Assembly (NCBI GenBank): GCA_000381625.1
Contig: KB906767.1
Coordinates: 3,615,304-3,679,303, forward strand
Source: Bryobacterales bacterium KBS 96
GTDB lineage: Bacteria; Acidobacteriota; Terriglobia; Bryobacterales; Bryobacteraceae
Length of the DNA: 64,000 nt
Direction: 5' to 3'
The translations under genes and the position numbers were made by a program. The notes under the pieces were generated by a model, which was not told the DNA's origin, did no database searches, and was given only the letters and a program-made list of their open reading frames with translations. Every line of letters begins with the position of its first letter. The stretch's first letter is position 1. Positions 1 to 8,148 of this stretch are shown in pieces.

Positions 1-300
1 CATTTCCCGAACACGTTCGGCAATTGCGGCTACGTGTTCCGCACAATAGTAGGCGTGCAGGCTGAAAGCCATCTTCAGCTCGTAAATGGGCATCGCCGCA
101 ATTCGCGAAGTAAAGATACCGTGCAATCGCTTCATGGCCCAGCGAACTCGTTTGAGTCGCTGCACCGATTCCCGGATCGTTAGTCCCTTCGTCATCGCCC
201 GGTCGATCGAATCGAGACCGGCGAGGGGAGGTAGACCAGCAAATCCTCGGTATCCTTCCGCTAGTTTGCGAACAGCTTCTTCTGAAGGCGCTTTTTGCAT
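1..300 (-). CDS. conserved hypothetical protein, N-terminal part only
   Basis: The first 100 codons of a minus-strand gene run off the left edge. The ATG at 298-300 is preceded by GGGGA a few bases upstream. The visible protein is soluble and basic, with runs such as RLKRVRWAMKRL and a segment ending HAYYCAEHVAAIAERVREM. It has no signal peptide or membrane segment. I do not recognise a named domain. The His/Cys/Glu-rich helical segment is vaguely like the start of ferritin-like helical proteins, but that is a guess. It is divergent from the AraC regulator across a 158-bp gap, so the regulator may control it. Confidence 0.6.
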   Translation of the reverse strand, partial: MQKAPSEEAVRKLAEGYRGFAGLPPLAGLDSIDRAMTKGLTIRESVQRLKRVRWAMKRLHGIFTSRIAAMPIYELKMAFSLHAYYCAEHVAAIAERVREM

Positions 301-383
301 AATCCCCGTGCAGGCGTTGCTAAACGAACAATGCTTGAGCGTAGCCCGCCAGACCGAGCGCGTCCTTCCGCCGATTGACCACC

Positions 384-412
384 TTGTGTACTGGGTTTGC
401 AAAGGTAATAAT
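384..412 (+). promoter_or_regulatory. candidate promoter of the AraC-type gene
   Basis: TTGTGT at 384-389 and AATAAT at 407-412 are separated by 17 bases in the divergent intergenic region, about 45 bases before the start codon at 459. The boxes are only moderately close to the sigma-70 consensus, so this is a candidate. Confidence 0.35.
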
Positions 413-458
413 AATCACAGACATCGCCCACTGCACGGCGCTCGCGGGAGAGGCAGGG

Positions 459-1337
459 ATGAAGGCCTATTTTGAAAAGATTCCGATGGGAACATCCTCC
501 CTCTTTTTGTTCGAGCGTAGAGACGAGAGCTTCCCTTTTGATTGGCATTATCACCCGGAATTTGAATTGACTCTGATTGTGGATAGCAGCGGCCGACGCT
601 TCGTCGCTGACAGCAGCGCCGATTACGGACCGGGTGATTTTGTGCTGCTGGGGCCCAACCTGCCTCATAGCTGGCGGTCTGCTGCCGCAGCCTCGGATCT
701 CCGCCCCAGGCATACGGCGGTTGTGGCTCAGTTCCGGCCTGATTTTCTCGGACCTGGTTTTTTTGAATTAGACGAGATGGCGCCAATTGCGCGGCTTCTG
801 AAGTCGTCCGCTTTGGGTCTAGGATTCGGTCACACCGCCGCTGGCCGGGATGCGGCGGAAAGATTCATGCAGCTCTCTTCGTTACCCCCAACGCGCCGTG
901 TGATTCTGCTGCTATCGATTCTCTGCGATCTTGCGAACGATCCTGGCGCACAGCGCCTATCGACGGGCCATGTCCTTCCGTTGTGCCGCCCTGACGATCA
1001 GGAACGAATCAACGTCCTCTGCCGGCAATTGGAGCGTTCTTTCAACGAAGAGGTCGATTTCAAGGCACTGGCACGCCTCATTCACATGGATCAGGCTTCG
1101 CTGTGCAGATTTTTCAAGCGCGCGACCGGGCGCACCTTGACTACCTATGTCACCGAACTTCGGGTCGCCGCCGCCGCGCGGCTGTTGATTGAAACCGACC
1201 TCAGTCTTCTGGAGATCAGTTTTCGAGTAGGATTCGGTAACTATTCGAATTTTAACCGCCAATTCAAGAAGGTCAGAGGACTTACTCCAAAGGACGTTCG
1301 CCGTCAGTTTCACGTTGTGGAGACTGTGGCGAGCTAA
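459..1337 (+). CDS. AraC family transcriptional regulator with cupin sensor domain
   Basis: This 292-residue regulator has the usual two-part layout. The N-terminal third is a cupin/AraC-binding fold with the WHYHPEFEL motif near residue 30 and GPGDFVLLGPNLPHSW further on. The last 100 residues carry the paired helix-turn-helix: FKALARLIHMDQASLCRFFKR, then LLEISFRVGFGNYSNFNRQFKK. The ATG at 459 was chosen because GGGAGAGG lies 6-13 bases upstream; a longer in-frame start at 375 lacks a ribosome site and would precede the cupin by 28 odd residues. The family binds small sugars or related ligands and activates neighbouring genes. Likely targets are the divergent gene at 1-300 or the SGNH hydrolase downstream. 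The ligand cannot be told from sequence. Confidence 0.9.
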   Translation: MKAYFEKIPMGTSSLFLFERRDESFPFDWHYHPEFELTLIVDSSGRRFVADSSADYGPGDFVLLGPNLPHSWRSAAAASDLRPRHTAVVAQFRPDFLGPGFFELDEMAPIARLLKSSALGLGFGHTAAGRDAAERFMQLSSLPPTRRVILLLSILCDLANDPGAQRLSTGHVLPLCRPDDQERINVLCRQLERSFNEEVDFKALARLIHMDQASLCRFFKRATGRTLTTYVTELRVAAAARLLIETDLSLLEISFRVGFGNYSNFNRQFKKVRGLTPKDVRRQFHVVETVAS

Positions 1338-1393
1338 CCTCGCGCCGGCGAACGCCAGGCTCTGCCAGTGATGGCTTAGCTACATTGAAAACA

Positions 1394-2077
1394 ATGTTTC
1401 GCGCGAAAGCAATACTTCTGACGGCGCTTGTGGTTTCAGGCGTTTCGGCGTCGGCGTATGCCGCAGGTAAGTTTCGGAATAGACAAGTGAAGCGTGAGGA
1501 TATCGAATGGTGCGACGTCTGGATGCCTGACATGAACCGTCACGAACTTCCCCGCGTCCTCCTGATCGGTGATTCGATTACACGGGCTTATTACAAAGGA
1601 GTCGAACAGAACCTGCGAGGTAAGGCATATTGCGCTCGCATTGCCACGTCAAAGGCGGTAGGCGATCCAGCGCTCACGGCGGAACTTCACGCTTTTCTGC
1701 CGGAAGCGAAATTCGACGTGATCCATTTCAATATTGGAATGCACGGGTGGGGCTATTCGGAGGACGAGTATCGAAAGTATTTGCCGGAACTGCTGAAAGA
1801 GATTCGCAAGGACGCGCCCGGCGCCAAGCTGATTTGGGCGAGCACGACGCTCGTACGAAAAGATCAAGGCGCCGGTGCAACCAACGCTCGTATCCGCGCC
1901 CGGAATGCCATCGCGCAGAAGTATTTTGCTCGTGAGCGAATTCCTATCGACGATTTGTCCACGCTAATGGCCGCGCATCAGGATTTGCATTCCGACGATG
2001 TTCACTTCAACAGCGAAGGGGCTAGTTTACAAGCGAAGCAGGTGGCGCTGGAAATTGAAAAATTGCTTCCGCAATGA
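1394..2077 (+). CDS. exported SGNH/GDSL-type hydrolase
   Basis: A 227-residue protein with a cleavable signal peptide (MFRAKAILLTALVVSGVSASAYA). The SGNH blocks are visible: block I VLLIGDSIT near residue 52 supplies the nucleophile Ser and oxyanion Asp context, block III is FNIGMHGWG (Asn replaced in a variant context), and block V is DDVHFNSEG with the catalytic Asp-x-x-His. Family members are esterases or acetyl-hydrolases acting on polysaccharides and lipids, here in the periplasm or outside. A TTG at 1385 would add three residues; neither start has a convincing ribosome site. It follows the AraC gene by 56 bases on the same strand and may share its regulation. Confidence 0.85.
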   Translation: MFRAKAILLTALVVSGVSASAYAAGKFRNRQVKREDIEWCDVWMPDMNRHELPRVLLIGDSITRAYYKGVEQNLRGKAYCARIATSKAVGDPALTAELHAFLPEAKFDVIHFNIGMHGWGYSEDEYRKYLPELLKEIRKDAPGAKLIWASTTLVRKDQGAGATNARIRARNAIAQKYFARERIPIDDLSTLMAAHQDLHSDDVHFNSEGASLQAKQVALEIEKLLPQ

Positions 2078-2124
2078 CCTTGATCAATTTTCGCGAGTCC
2101 GATGAGGCGCAGATCTGGCTCGGA

Positions 2125-2154
2125 TTGCGGAATCCACCACGAGTTCGCTACCTT
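2125..2154 (+). promoter_or_regulatory. candidate promoter of tRNA-Ser
   Basis: TTGCGG at 2125-2130 and TACCTT at 2149-2154 are 18 bases apart, and the tRNA begins 7 bases after the second box, which fits a start close to the mature 5' end. Confidence 0.4.
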
Positions 2155-2160
2155 GAATAT

Positions 2161-2250
2161 GGAGGAATGGCCGAGTGGTTGAAGGCGGCGGTCTTGAAAA
2201 CCGTTAACGGGGTGACTCGTTCGGGGGTTCGAATCCCTCTTCCTCCGCCA
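2161..2250 (+). tRNA. tRNA-Ser (anticodon UGA)
   Basis: A class II tRNA with a long variable arm and encoded CCA (2248-2250). The acceptor stem GGAGGAA at 2161-2167 pairs with TTCCTCC at 2240-2246. The anticodon loop CTTGAAA at 2193-2199 gives TGA at 2195-2197. The T arm contains GGTTCGAATCC. The long variable loop and the anticodon both identify serine. It decodes UCA and, by wobble, UCG. Confidence 0.97.
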
Positions 2251-2452
2251 GAAACGAGCTCGGCTGTCCCTAAGCCATTTGCCCGAACCCGCCCGCTTGC
2301 GCAAGGCGGCGCCCTGCCAAGGCAACCTGCATTCAGAGCCGCCGCACGAGAGGGTGCGGGTTTTGCGCTTCGAGCAATCAGGCTTCGAAGCTTCTCTTCT
2401 CCGGCTCACCGCTTTTGAGTTCCTCAGCTTTTCTTCCGAGACTCCAATTCTG

Positions 2453-4090
2453 TCAATGAGCCGGAAGTGAGAACAAATAGGAAATGAGCGCGCTCTGGTC
2501 GGATGGGGCAAAGCGGTAAGGCGGCATAATACTGCCGGGCGACAGCTTTTGAGGATCGTCGAAATGCCGCGCGATCCATTCCTTGGACCGCCGGCTCGAA
2601 ATTCCGTTGAGGGGCGGCCCCATGTCGCCGCCGGTTCCATTTACCTTATGGCAGCCGCCGCACCCGCTTGTCACGAATGTTTCAGCCCCGTCCGACGCAT
2701 TCGAGGGAGCGCTCATCAGTCTCGCCGCATTCTCCGGCGTGAGCTTCAGCAGAAAAGCGGAGAGGGCGTTCAGTCCGGCATCCGGCAAGTGAATTGGCGG
2801 CATATTGCTCCCCGGAATGAGCTGGCTCGGATTTTTGAAATGCTCGATCATCCACTCCGCTGAACGGCGCACGGGAAGGCTGGCCAGATTGGGGCCGACT
2901 TTCGGATCGCCATCGATCAAGTTATGACAGGACTCGCAGTGTTCCTGCCGGAAATAGCCGACTCCGGCCAATTCCTCTGGTGAGAACGACGCCCAACTCT
3001 CCGAATCGCCTTTGGAAGTCAATCCATCTGTATTAGCGGATGGAGTTGTGATAATGGCCGCCATTGTAAGCGCGCCCCAGCCTGCGATTGCAAGGATCGT
3101 AATGGCGATGGCGGCGGTACGCTGGCGTAGCCGCCGGACCCGGCTGCGATCCAGGAACGGAACGGCGAACAGTACTGCGATGAACGCGGTCGGGAGCACT
3201 ACGCTCCCGATGGGCTCTAGCGGCCCGCGAAAGAATTTCAAGGCTTGAAAAAGAAAGAGAAAGTACCAATCGGGCCTGGGAATGTAGGTGGTGTCGGTCG
3301 GGTCGGCCAGTCTCTCGAGCGGCACGCCGATCAGCAGACTTGCCAGAAACAAAATCACGAAAGTGATAAAGATCGCAACGGTATCGCGAAAGACCTGGCG
3401 TGGAAAGAATTTAACGGACGGATGCTCGTCCGAAGGCGCCGGAGCGATCCCATGACGCCTTACCAGATAGATGTGAACGACGACCAACAAGGCCATCAGC
3501 CCAGGCAGGATCAGCGTGTGAAGGTCGTAAAAACGTGCGAACGTCACTACGCCGACCCCGTCCTCGGCGCCCATCAATCGCCGCAAATATCCCCCAATAA
3601 ACGGCGCCTGACTGGCGATTGTGGCCGTTACGCTGGTTCCCCAGTAGGCCTTATTGTCCCAGGGAAGAAGGTACCCGGTAAGTCCAAATGCAAGCGTTAT
3701 CAGGAACAGTGTCACACCTACAACCCATGTGGTTTCGCGCGGCTTTTTGTAGGCGCCGTAGAGAAACACCTGCACCATGTGAATCGCTACAACCACGATC
3801 ATCATGGTCGCGCCCCAATGGTGCAACCCACGTATCATCCGCCCCGCGGTAACAGAGCGCATGATATAAGTCAGGCTGTTATACGCTTCTCCTGGCGTGG
3901 GCGCGAAATTGAAAGCCAGCAAAATTCCGCTAAATGCCTGGGTCAGAAACAGGAAGATCGCGATGCTTCCGAAGACGTGAGGCCAACCTGTTGATGCCGG
4001 AATATCTTCAAACAGGAAGCTGCGGATAAATGTCTCGAAACCCGTACGCTGTTCTATCCAGTCCGCAGCGCGACGAGCGACGCCTTTCAT
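2453..4090 (-). CDS. qcrB: cytochrome b (b6-like) fused to two c-type haem domains
   Basis: This is the quinol-oxidising core subunit of a bc-type complex in the inner membrane. Residues about 1-345 are cytochrome b: helix B has haem ligands His90 and His104 (13 residues between), helix D has His191 and His206 (14 between, the b6-type spacing), and the Qo motif reads PDWY at 273-276 instead of PEWY. After the last membrane helix (about 325-348) come two homologous monohaem cytochrome c domains, CESCH at 385-389 and CGGCH at 477-481, each ending in a PGSNMPP/PGSIMPP segment whose Met is the likely sixth ligand. The complex would thus carry its own cytochrome c1 substitute. The gene follows qcrA with a 2-base gap, clearly one operon. 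The start ATG is fixed by that neighbour. Confidence 0.93.
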   Translation of the reverse strand: MKGVARRAADWIEQRTGFETFIRSFLFEDIPASTGWPHVFGSIAIFLFLTQAFSGILLAFNFAPTPGEAYNSLTYIMRSVTAGRMIRGLHHWGATMMIVVVAIHMVQVFLYGAYKKPRETTWVVGVTLFLITLAFGLTGYLLPWDNKAYWGTSVTATIASQAPFIGGYLRRLMGAEDGVGVVTFARFYDLHTLILPGLMALLVVVHIYLVRRHGIAPAPSDEHPSVKFFPRQVFRDTVAIFITFVILFLASLLIGVPLERLADPTDTTYIPRPDWYFLFLFQALKFFRGPLEPIGSVVLPTAFIAVLFAVPFLDRSRVRRLRQRTAAIAITILAIAGWGALTMAAIITTPSANTDGLTSKGDSESWASFSPEELAGVGYFRQEHCESCHNLIDGDPKVGPNLASLPVRRSAEWMIEHFKNPSQLIPGSNMPPIHLPDAGLNALSAFLLKLTPENAARLMSAPSNASDGAETFVTSGCGGCHKVNGTGGDMGPPLNGISSRRSKEWIARHFDDPQKLSPGSIMPPYRFAPSDQSALISYLFSLPAH

Positions 4091-4092
4091 TG

Positions 4093-4593
4093 CTAAATTC
4101 CTCGCGCCTGCCGCACGGGCTTAATCCAGATCCGTGTTCCTTCGAGCCTGGTTTCATATCGATCTAGTGGCCGCGATGCAGGACCGGTGATCACTTTCCC
4201 TGTAATTGAAAACCATGAACCGTGACATGGACACGCAAAGGCACGGCGTGCTACTTCCCAGTGATAGGCGCAGCCCAGGTGCGTACACCAAGGCGAGAAA
4301 GCCGTTATCGTTCCATCGTCGTTCTTGACGACCCACGCGCTCCCTTTTTCGCTTCGGATCTTCCACCCATCCACGCGATTGCTGCGGAATGTCACTTCTC
4401 GGGGGGATTCCGGGCGGATCTGTACAAGATCGCCGGCATCGACCCACCCGGTGCTTACAGTTTCGCGGCGGGGGTGAAACAGGTAAATGAGTGCCGGTAC
4501 GCCTAATGCGGCGGCAATTAACGATGTGAGGCCGTAGATGGCTCCCACTAAGTACGTTCTACGGCTTGGTGTTGCCTTTACTTCGTACATCAT
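4093..4593 (-). CDS. qcrA: Rieske [2Fe-2S] protein of the bc complex
   Basis: A 166-residue Rieske protein. One N-terminal membrane anchor spans about residues 14-38 after a basic stretch (PSRRTYL). The soluble domain holds box I CTHLGC (103-108) and box II CPCHGSWF (121-128), giving two Cys and two His ligands for the high-potential cluster. It passes electrons from quinol at the cytochrome b Qo site to the c haems, here fused on QcrB. It is the first gene of the qcrA-qcrB pair. No separate cytochrome c1 gene is present, in line with the haem domains on QcrB. Confidence 0.95.
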   Translation of the reverse strand: MMYEVKATPSRRTYLVGAIYGLTSLIAAALGVPALIYLFHPRRETVSTGWVDAGDLVQIRPESPREVTFRSNRVDGWKIRSEKGSAWVVKNDDGTITAFSPWCTHLGCAYHWEVARRAFACPCHGSWFSITGKVITGPASRPLDRYETRLEGTRIWIKPVRQARGI

Positions 4594-4612
4594 ATTGAAC
4601 CGGCCATCGATA

Positions 4613-4644
4613 TGGCGCTAAACAAATCGTATTAAGTAGCGCCA
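4613..4644. promoter_or_regulatory. inverted repeat upstream of qcrA
   Basis: TGGCGCTA at 4613-4620 and TAGCGCCA at 4637-4644 are perfect inverted copies with a 16-base A/T-rich spacer, 20-51 bases before the qcrA start codon. It could be an operator for a dimeric regulator or a hairpin in the transcript leader. The rest of the qcrA-ppk gap shows nothing I can name. Confidence 0.4.
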
Positions 4645-4791
4645 ATAAGGGTGTCGATTCGATGTAAATAATCCGTAAACCGGGAGGACTGCGATGCGAA
4701 GCTCGGAAGCCTCAGGCTCTTGCGTCTGGTTCAATGCAGTCGATTGCGAACTATTGAAGGTGAAGTAAAGGACCGGTAAAGAAAGCCGCCG

Positions 4792-6921
4792 CTATCCGCC
4801 ATGATGCTCCATAAACCAGCCCTGGCTGCTGAATAGCTTCTTTCCGGATTGCTTTGGAACATGCGTGAACGCGCCATCGGACGCCATCAGCCAGGAGCCG
4901 GCTTGATCGTCAAGATAGCGTTGCAGGATTTCGCCCCGCAATCGCCGGGCAAGCTTAGGGGATTCAATCGGATAGAGCACCTCGACCCGCCGATTGAGAT
5001 TTCGAGGCATCATGTCGGCGCTGCCGAGATAGATCTTCTCATTTCCTCCGTTACGGAAATAAAAGATACGACTGTGCTCCAGAAAACGGCCGATGATGCT
5101 CTTCACGCGGACGTTCTCGCTGACGCCGGGAATGCCGGGCCGCAACGAGCAGACGCCGCGTACAATCAAATCCACCTGCACGCCCACTTTCGACGCCTCG
5201 TAAAGCCACCGGATCATGCCGGCGTCTTCGAGCGCGTTCATCTTCAGAATGATGTGTCCATCGCCACTCTTCTTATGCTCGAGTATTTCCTGTTTGATCA
5301 GGTGCTCCAGTCCTCCCCGGAGGCTGTGTGGAGCAACCAGCAATTTTCTGTACGATTTCTTCGCCGAATAGCCCGTGAGGTGATTGAAAAGGTCGCTGAC
5401 GTCAGCGCCGATTTCCTCGTCGCACGTGAGCAGACCTAGATCTGTATAGAGCCGGGCAGTTTGCGGATTGTAGTTACCCGTGCCTAAATGCAGATACCGC
5501 CGGATCGCGGCGCCCTCCCGCCGTACTACCATTGCGATTTTTGCATGTACCTTTAACCCGAGCAGTCCATAGACCACATGGACGCCTTCCCCTTCGAGCT
5601 TTTGCGCCCATTCGATATTGCTCTCCTCGTCGAAACGGGCCTTCAGTTCCACCAGGACGGCCACCTGCTTGCCGTTCTCGATCGCTTCGAGCAGCGCTTC
5701 AACAATAGGCGATTTCGGACCAACCCGGTACAGGGTCATCTTGATGGCCATCACGTCCGGGTCGCGGGCGGAAACGCGCAGGAAGTCGACCACCGGCTGG
5801 AACGATTCGTACGGATGGTGCAGCAAAATGTCCGCTTGCTGAATCAGCGCGAACATGTCGGATTTCGCGGCGACGACTAATCCTTGGGGAACGGACGGCG
5901 TGAAGGGCCGGTCCTTGAGATCCGGCCGCTCCAGGTTCAACAGTGCGCGAAACCGGCTGAGATCAATCGGCCCATCGACCCGGTACACGTCATTGTGATC
6001 CAATTCGAGATTCATCGTGAGCAGGTCGATGAGCTTCTGCGACATTGCATGATGGATCTGCAGCCGCACCGCGTCGCGGAACCGGCGCCTCCACACCGCT
6101 TCCTGAATGCTTTCGAGTAAATCGTCTGTTTCGAGCTCCTGAATAGCGAGCTCCGCGTCGCGGGTCACATGGAAAACGCTGGTTTCAACAATCTCCATCT
6201 CTGGAAAGAGCGTTCCGATACTGTCGATAATCAATTGCTCTAGCCAGACGAATGCGAGTTCCCCCTGCGGCGCCGGAACCGGCACGAGCTGCGGGAGCGA
6301 GCCCGGCACCTTCACGCGCGCAAAACGCTCCACGCCATCCCCGTTTGTGACTACGGCCGCCACATTTAAACTCAGATTCGAAATATGCGGAAACGGGCGG
6401 CCCGGATCGACCGCCAACGGCGTGAGCACCGGATAGACAATTCGATGAAAGTAGTCGGCGGCGGCCGCTTCCTGTTGCGGGTTCAGCTCTTCAAGCTTCA
6501 AAATGGCGATGCCGGCTTTTCGCAGAGCCGGAGTGAGATCGTCGCGCAGGAGCGAATAGATTTCGTCCATCAGCGCGGTGACGTCCTGCCGGATGAGTTC
6601 AAGCTGAACGCCGGGCGATTTGCCGTCGATGCTTAACTCCAGATTGCGCGTCTCAATTTGCTGCCACAGCCCGGCAACCCGGACCATAAAAAATTCGTCA
6701 ATGTTCGATCCGAGGATGGATATGAATTTGAAACGCTCCAATAACGCGTTAGAGGCGCTGGCGGCTTCGGCGAAAACGCGCCGCTGGAAAGCAAGCAGAC
6801 TCAGGTCGCGGTTTATGTAGAGATCTGTCGCATCCAGCCGGGGCGCTGGCCCGTGCACTGTCGCTGGTGCTACATCGGCAATTGAACGACTGAGCGGGTT
6901 TCGGGCGCTCGAGGGTGTCAT
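4792..6921 (-). CDS. ppk1: polyphosphate kinase 1
   Basis: About 709 residues with the four PPK1 domains in order: N-terminal (YINRDLSLLAFQRRV, about 37-51), head, and the two phospholipase-D-like C-terminal catalytic domains. LKVHAKI carries the His that is autophosphorylated in the family, and FLEHSRIFYF carries the second conserved His. It makes and degrades polyphosphate from ATP in the cytoplasm. The ATG at 6921 leaves a 36-residue lead before the conserved core. A GTG at 6960 is an alternative that adds 13 residues. No ppx is next to it, and the gene appears to be a single unit. Confidence 0.93.
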   Translation of the reverse strand: MTPSSARNPLSRSIADVAPATVHGPAPRLDATDLYINRDLSLLAFQRRVFAEAASASNALLERFKFISILGSNIDEFFMVRVAGLWQQIETRNLELSIDGKSPGVQLELIRQDVTALMDEIYSLLRDDLTPALRKAGIAILKLEELNPQQEAAAADYFHRIVYPVLTPLAVDPGRPFPHISNLSLNVAAVVTNGDGVERFARVKVPGSLPQLVPVPAPQGELAFVWLEQLIIDSIGTLFPEMEIVETSVFHVTRDAELAIQELETDDLLESIQEAVWRRRFRDAVRLQIHHAMSQKLIDLLTMNLELDHNDVYRVDGPIDLSRFRALLNLERPDLKDRPFTPSVPQGLVVAAKSDMFALIQQADILLHHPYESFQPVVDFLRVSARDPDVMAIKMTLYRVGPKSPIVEALLEAIENGKQVAVLVELKARFDEESNIEWAQKLEGEGVHVVYGLLGLKVHAKIAMVVRREGAAIRRYLHLGTGNYNPQTARLYTDLGLLTCDEEIGADVSDLFNHLTGYSAKKSYRKLLVAPHSLRGGLEHLIKQEILEHKKSGDGHIILKMNALEDAGMIRWLYEASKVGVQVDLIVRGVCSLRPGIPGVSENVRVKSIIGRFLEHSRIFYFRNGGNEKIYLGSADMMPRNLNRRVEVLYPIESPKLARRLRGEILQRYLDDQAGSWLMASDGAFTHVPKQSGKKLFSSQGWFMEHHGG

Positions 6922-6960
6922 GAATAGGTGGTCTCTGGCTCTGGCGGCTTCAACTTTCAC

Positions 6961-7189
6961 AGGTTAGCTCTTCTAGCCGAAGCCGCGTGGCATTCCCCCG
7001 CAGCCGAGTGGTCTCCGGGGCCTGTACCCGCTGCGCCGTGGGCGCTGGAGCCCCCATTTTGCCCGCCGGAACGCCCGTCCATACTGCTTGCGAAGCGCCC
7101 GAAACTCTCAGAGTTGCGATTTTATAGGCTTTTTGAGCCTACTCGGAACAAAAAAACGCCGAAAATCAGCACTTTTTGACGTTTTCCGC
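6961..7189. other. intergenic stretch between ppk1 and hup
   Basis: About 380 bases lie between ppk1 and hup. The ppk1-proximal part is GC-rich with no convincing gene, repeat or RNA. The hup-proximal part is A-rich and holds the promoter listed separately. Confidence 0.5.
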
Positions 7190-7218
7190 TTTACAAGAGG
7201 TAGCGGCTAACTTATGAT
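7190..7218 (+). promoter_or_regulatory. promoter of the HU gene
   Basis: TTTACA at 7190-7195 and TATGAT at 7213-7218 are exactly 17 bases apart, a good sigma-70-type match. Transcription would begin near 7225, giving a leader of roughly 115 bases before hup. Confidence 0.55.
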
Positions 7219-7339
7219 CGAGTAGGATTAGAGGGACTCAAACATTTCTTGGCAATTCTGTTTGAATACAAAGCACAGGCAGAATGCGGGATGCGAGTTC
7301 ACCACAACAACTAACGTTTGATTCTGTAGGGAGATCAAG

Positions 7340-7645
7340 ATGGCCGAGACAAGAATGACCCAAACTGCGATCGTCAAAGAACTGGCGGAGGCGTGCGAGG
7401 TCAGCAACAAAGTAGCCAAGCAGTTTCTGGAACACTTTGCGGCGATGGCCGTGCGGGAGACCAAAAAACACGGCGTGTTCGTGATGCCCGGCATTGGGCG
7501 CTTGGTCCGCAGCGACCGCAAGGCGCGCATGGGGCGTAATCCGGCGACGGGCGAAGCAATTAAGATTCCGGCTAAAAAAGTCGTGAAGTTCCGGATTGCC
7601 AAGTCGGTGAAGGACTCCATCGTACCGCCAAAGAAAAAGGCGTAG
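7340..7645 (+). CDS. HU/IHF family DNA-binding protein
   Basis: A 101-residue nucleoid protein. The core LAEACEVSNKVAKQFLEHFAAM is the HU dimerisation helix pair, and GRLVRSDRKARMGRNPATGE is the family's beta-arm DNA-binding signature (RxGRNPxTGE). The tail is Lys-rich (VPPKKKA). GGGAGATCAAG precedes the ATG. It bends DNA and compacts the nucleoid. It has its own promoter and ends in a strong bidirectional terminator. Confidence 0.95.
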   Translation: MAETRMTQTAIVKELAEACEVSNKVAKQFLEHFAAMAVRETKKHGVFVMPGIGRLVRSDRKARMGRNPATGEAIKIPAKKVVKFRIAKSVKDSIVPPKKKA

Positions 7646-7665
7646 ACAAACAGCCGGCATAGAAC

Positions 7666-7696
7666 AAACCCCCGCGAGGCTATCGCGGGGGTTTTG
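7666..7696. terminator. bidirectional intrinsic terminator
   Basis: A 12-bp stem (AAACCCCCGCGA with TCGCGGGGGTTT) with a 5-base loop, T-rich on the plus side and with an A-run that gives U residues on the minus side. It lies between the convergent hup and tatA genes and can serve both. Confidence 0.9.
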
Positions 7697-7761
7697 CTTC
7701 ATTTAGAACTCTTTCGTACGATGGCCGCGCTCAACGTGCGAGCGCGCGCCGGTCATCTGTT

Positions 7762-7932
7762 TCAGGCCTGCTTTTTCTCTTCAGGTTCCTCGTCGCTCTT
7801 CAAAGCGCCCTTAAAATGCTTAATACCTTCGCCCAAACCTTTGGCCACCTCGGGGATCTTCTTGCCGCCAAACAGCAGCACCGCGACTACGAGAATGATC
7901 AAAAGCTCGGGAAGGCCGATGGATCGTAACAT
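7762..7932 (-). CDS. tatA: Sec-independent translocase subunit TatA/TatE
   Basis: A 56-residue protein with the TatA plan: one N-terminal membrane helix ([19 protein letters not shown]), the hinge FGGKKIPE, an amphipathic helix ([15 protein letters not shown]), then a charged tail. It forms the pore-like element that moves folded twin-arginine substrates. The ATG at 7932 has AGGAGG upstream; an in-frame start ten codons earlier has none. No tatB/tatC follow. The gene is beside two CRTAC1 proteins that have twin-arginine-like leaders. Confidence 0.93.
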   Translation of the reverse strand: MLRSIGLPELLIILVVAVLLFGGKKIPEVAKGLGEGIKHFKGALKSDEEPEEKKQA

Positions 7933-8148
7933 TGATCCTCCTTGTCCGGCTGATATCCTCATTGTAGGTACGGCGTTGCGCGACCGTCAAGTTAACATTG
8001 CCCGGCTCGACGTCCACGCGCCCCGAAATCGCGGGCTCCCTCCTCCTGTTTTAGCGGCGGCCGCCGCGAGCGTCCTATAATCGGCAGTTAAGCGACTCAC
8101 GCCGGCATCTCCATAATTGCCTTTCCGGACCGGCAAGATAGCACATAA

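Noticed and set aside
86-475. Plus-strand open frame of 129 codons at the left edge
   Set aside because: It is antisense to the partial gene at 1-300, which has a better start and composition, and it overlaps the AraC promoter region.
2074-2418. Plus-strand open frame of 114 codons after the SGNH gene
   Set aside because: It runs through the tRNA-Ser gene and has no ribosome site or protein-like features.
3245-3994. Plus-strand open frame of 249 codons
   Set aside because: It is the complement of the cytochrome b gene; its composition is that of an antisense frame.
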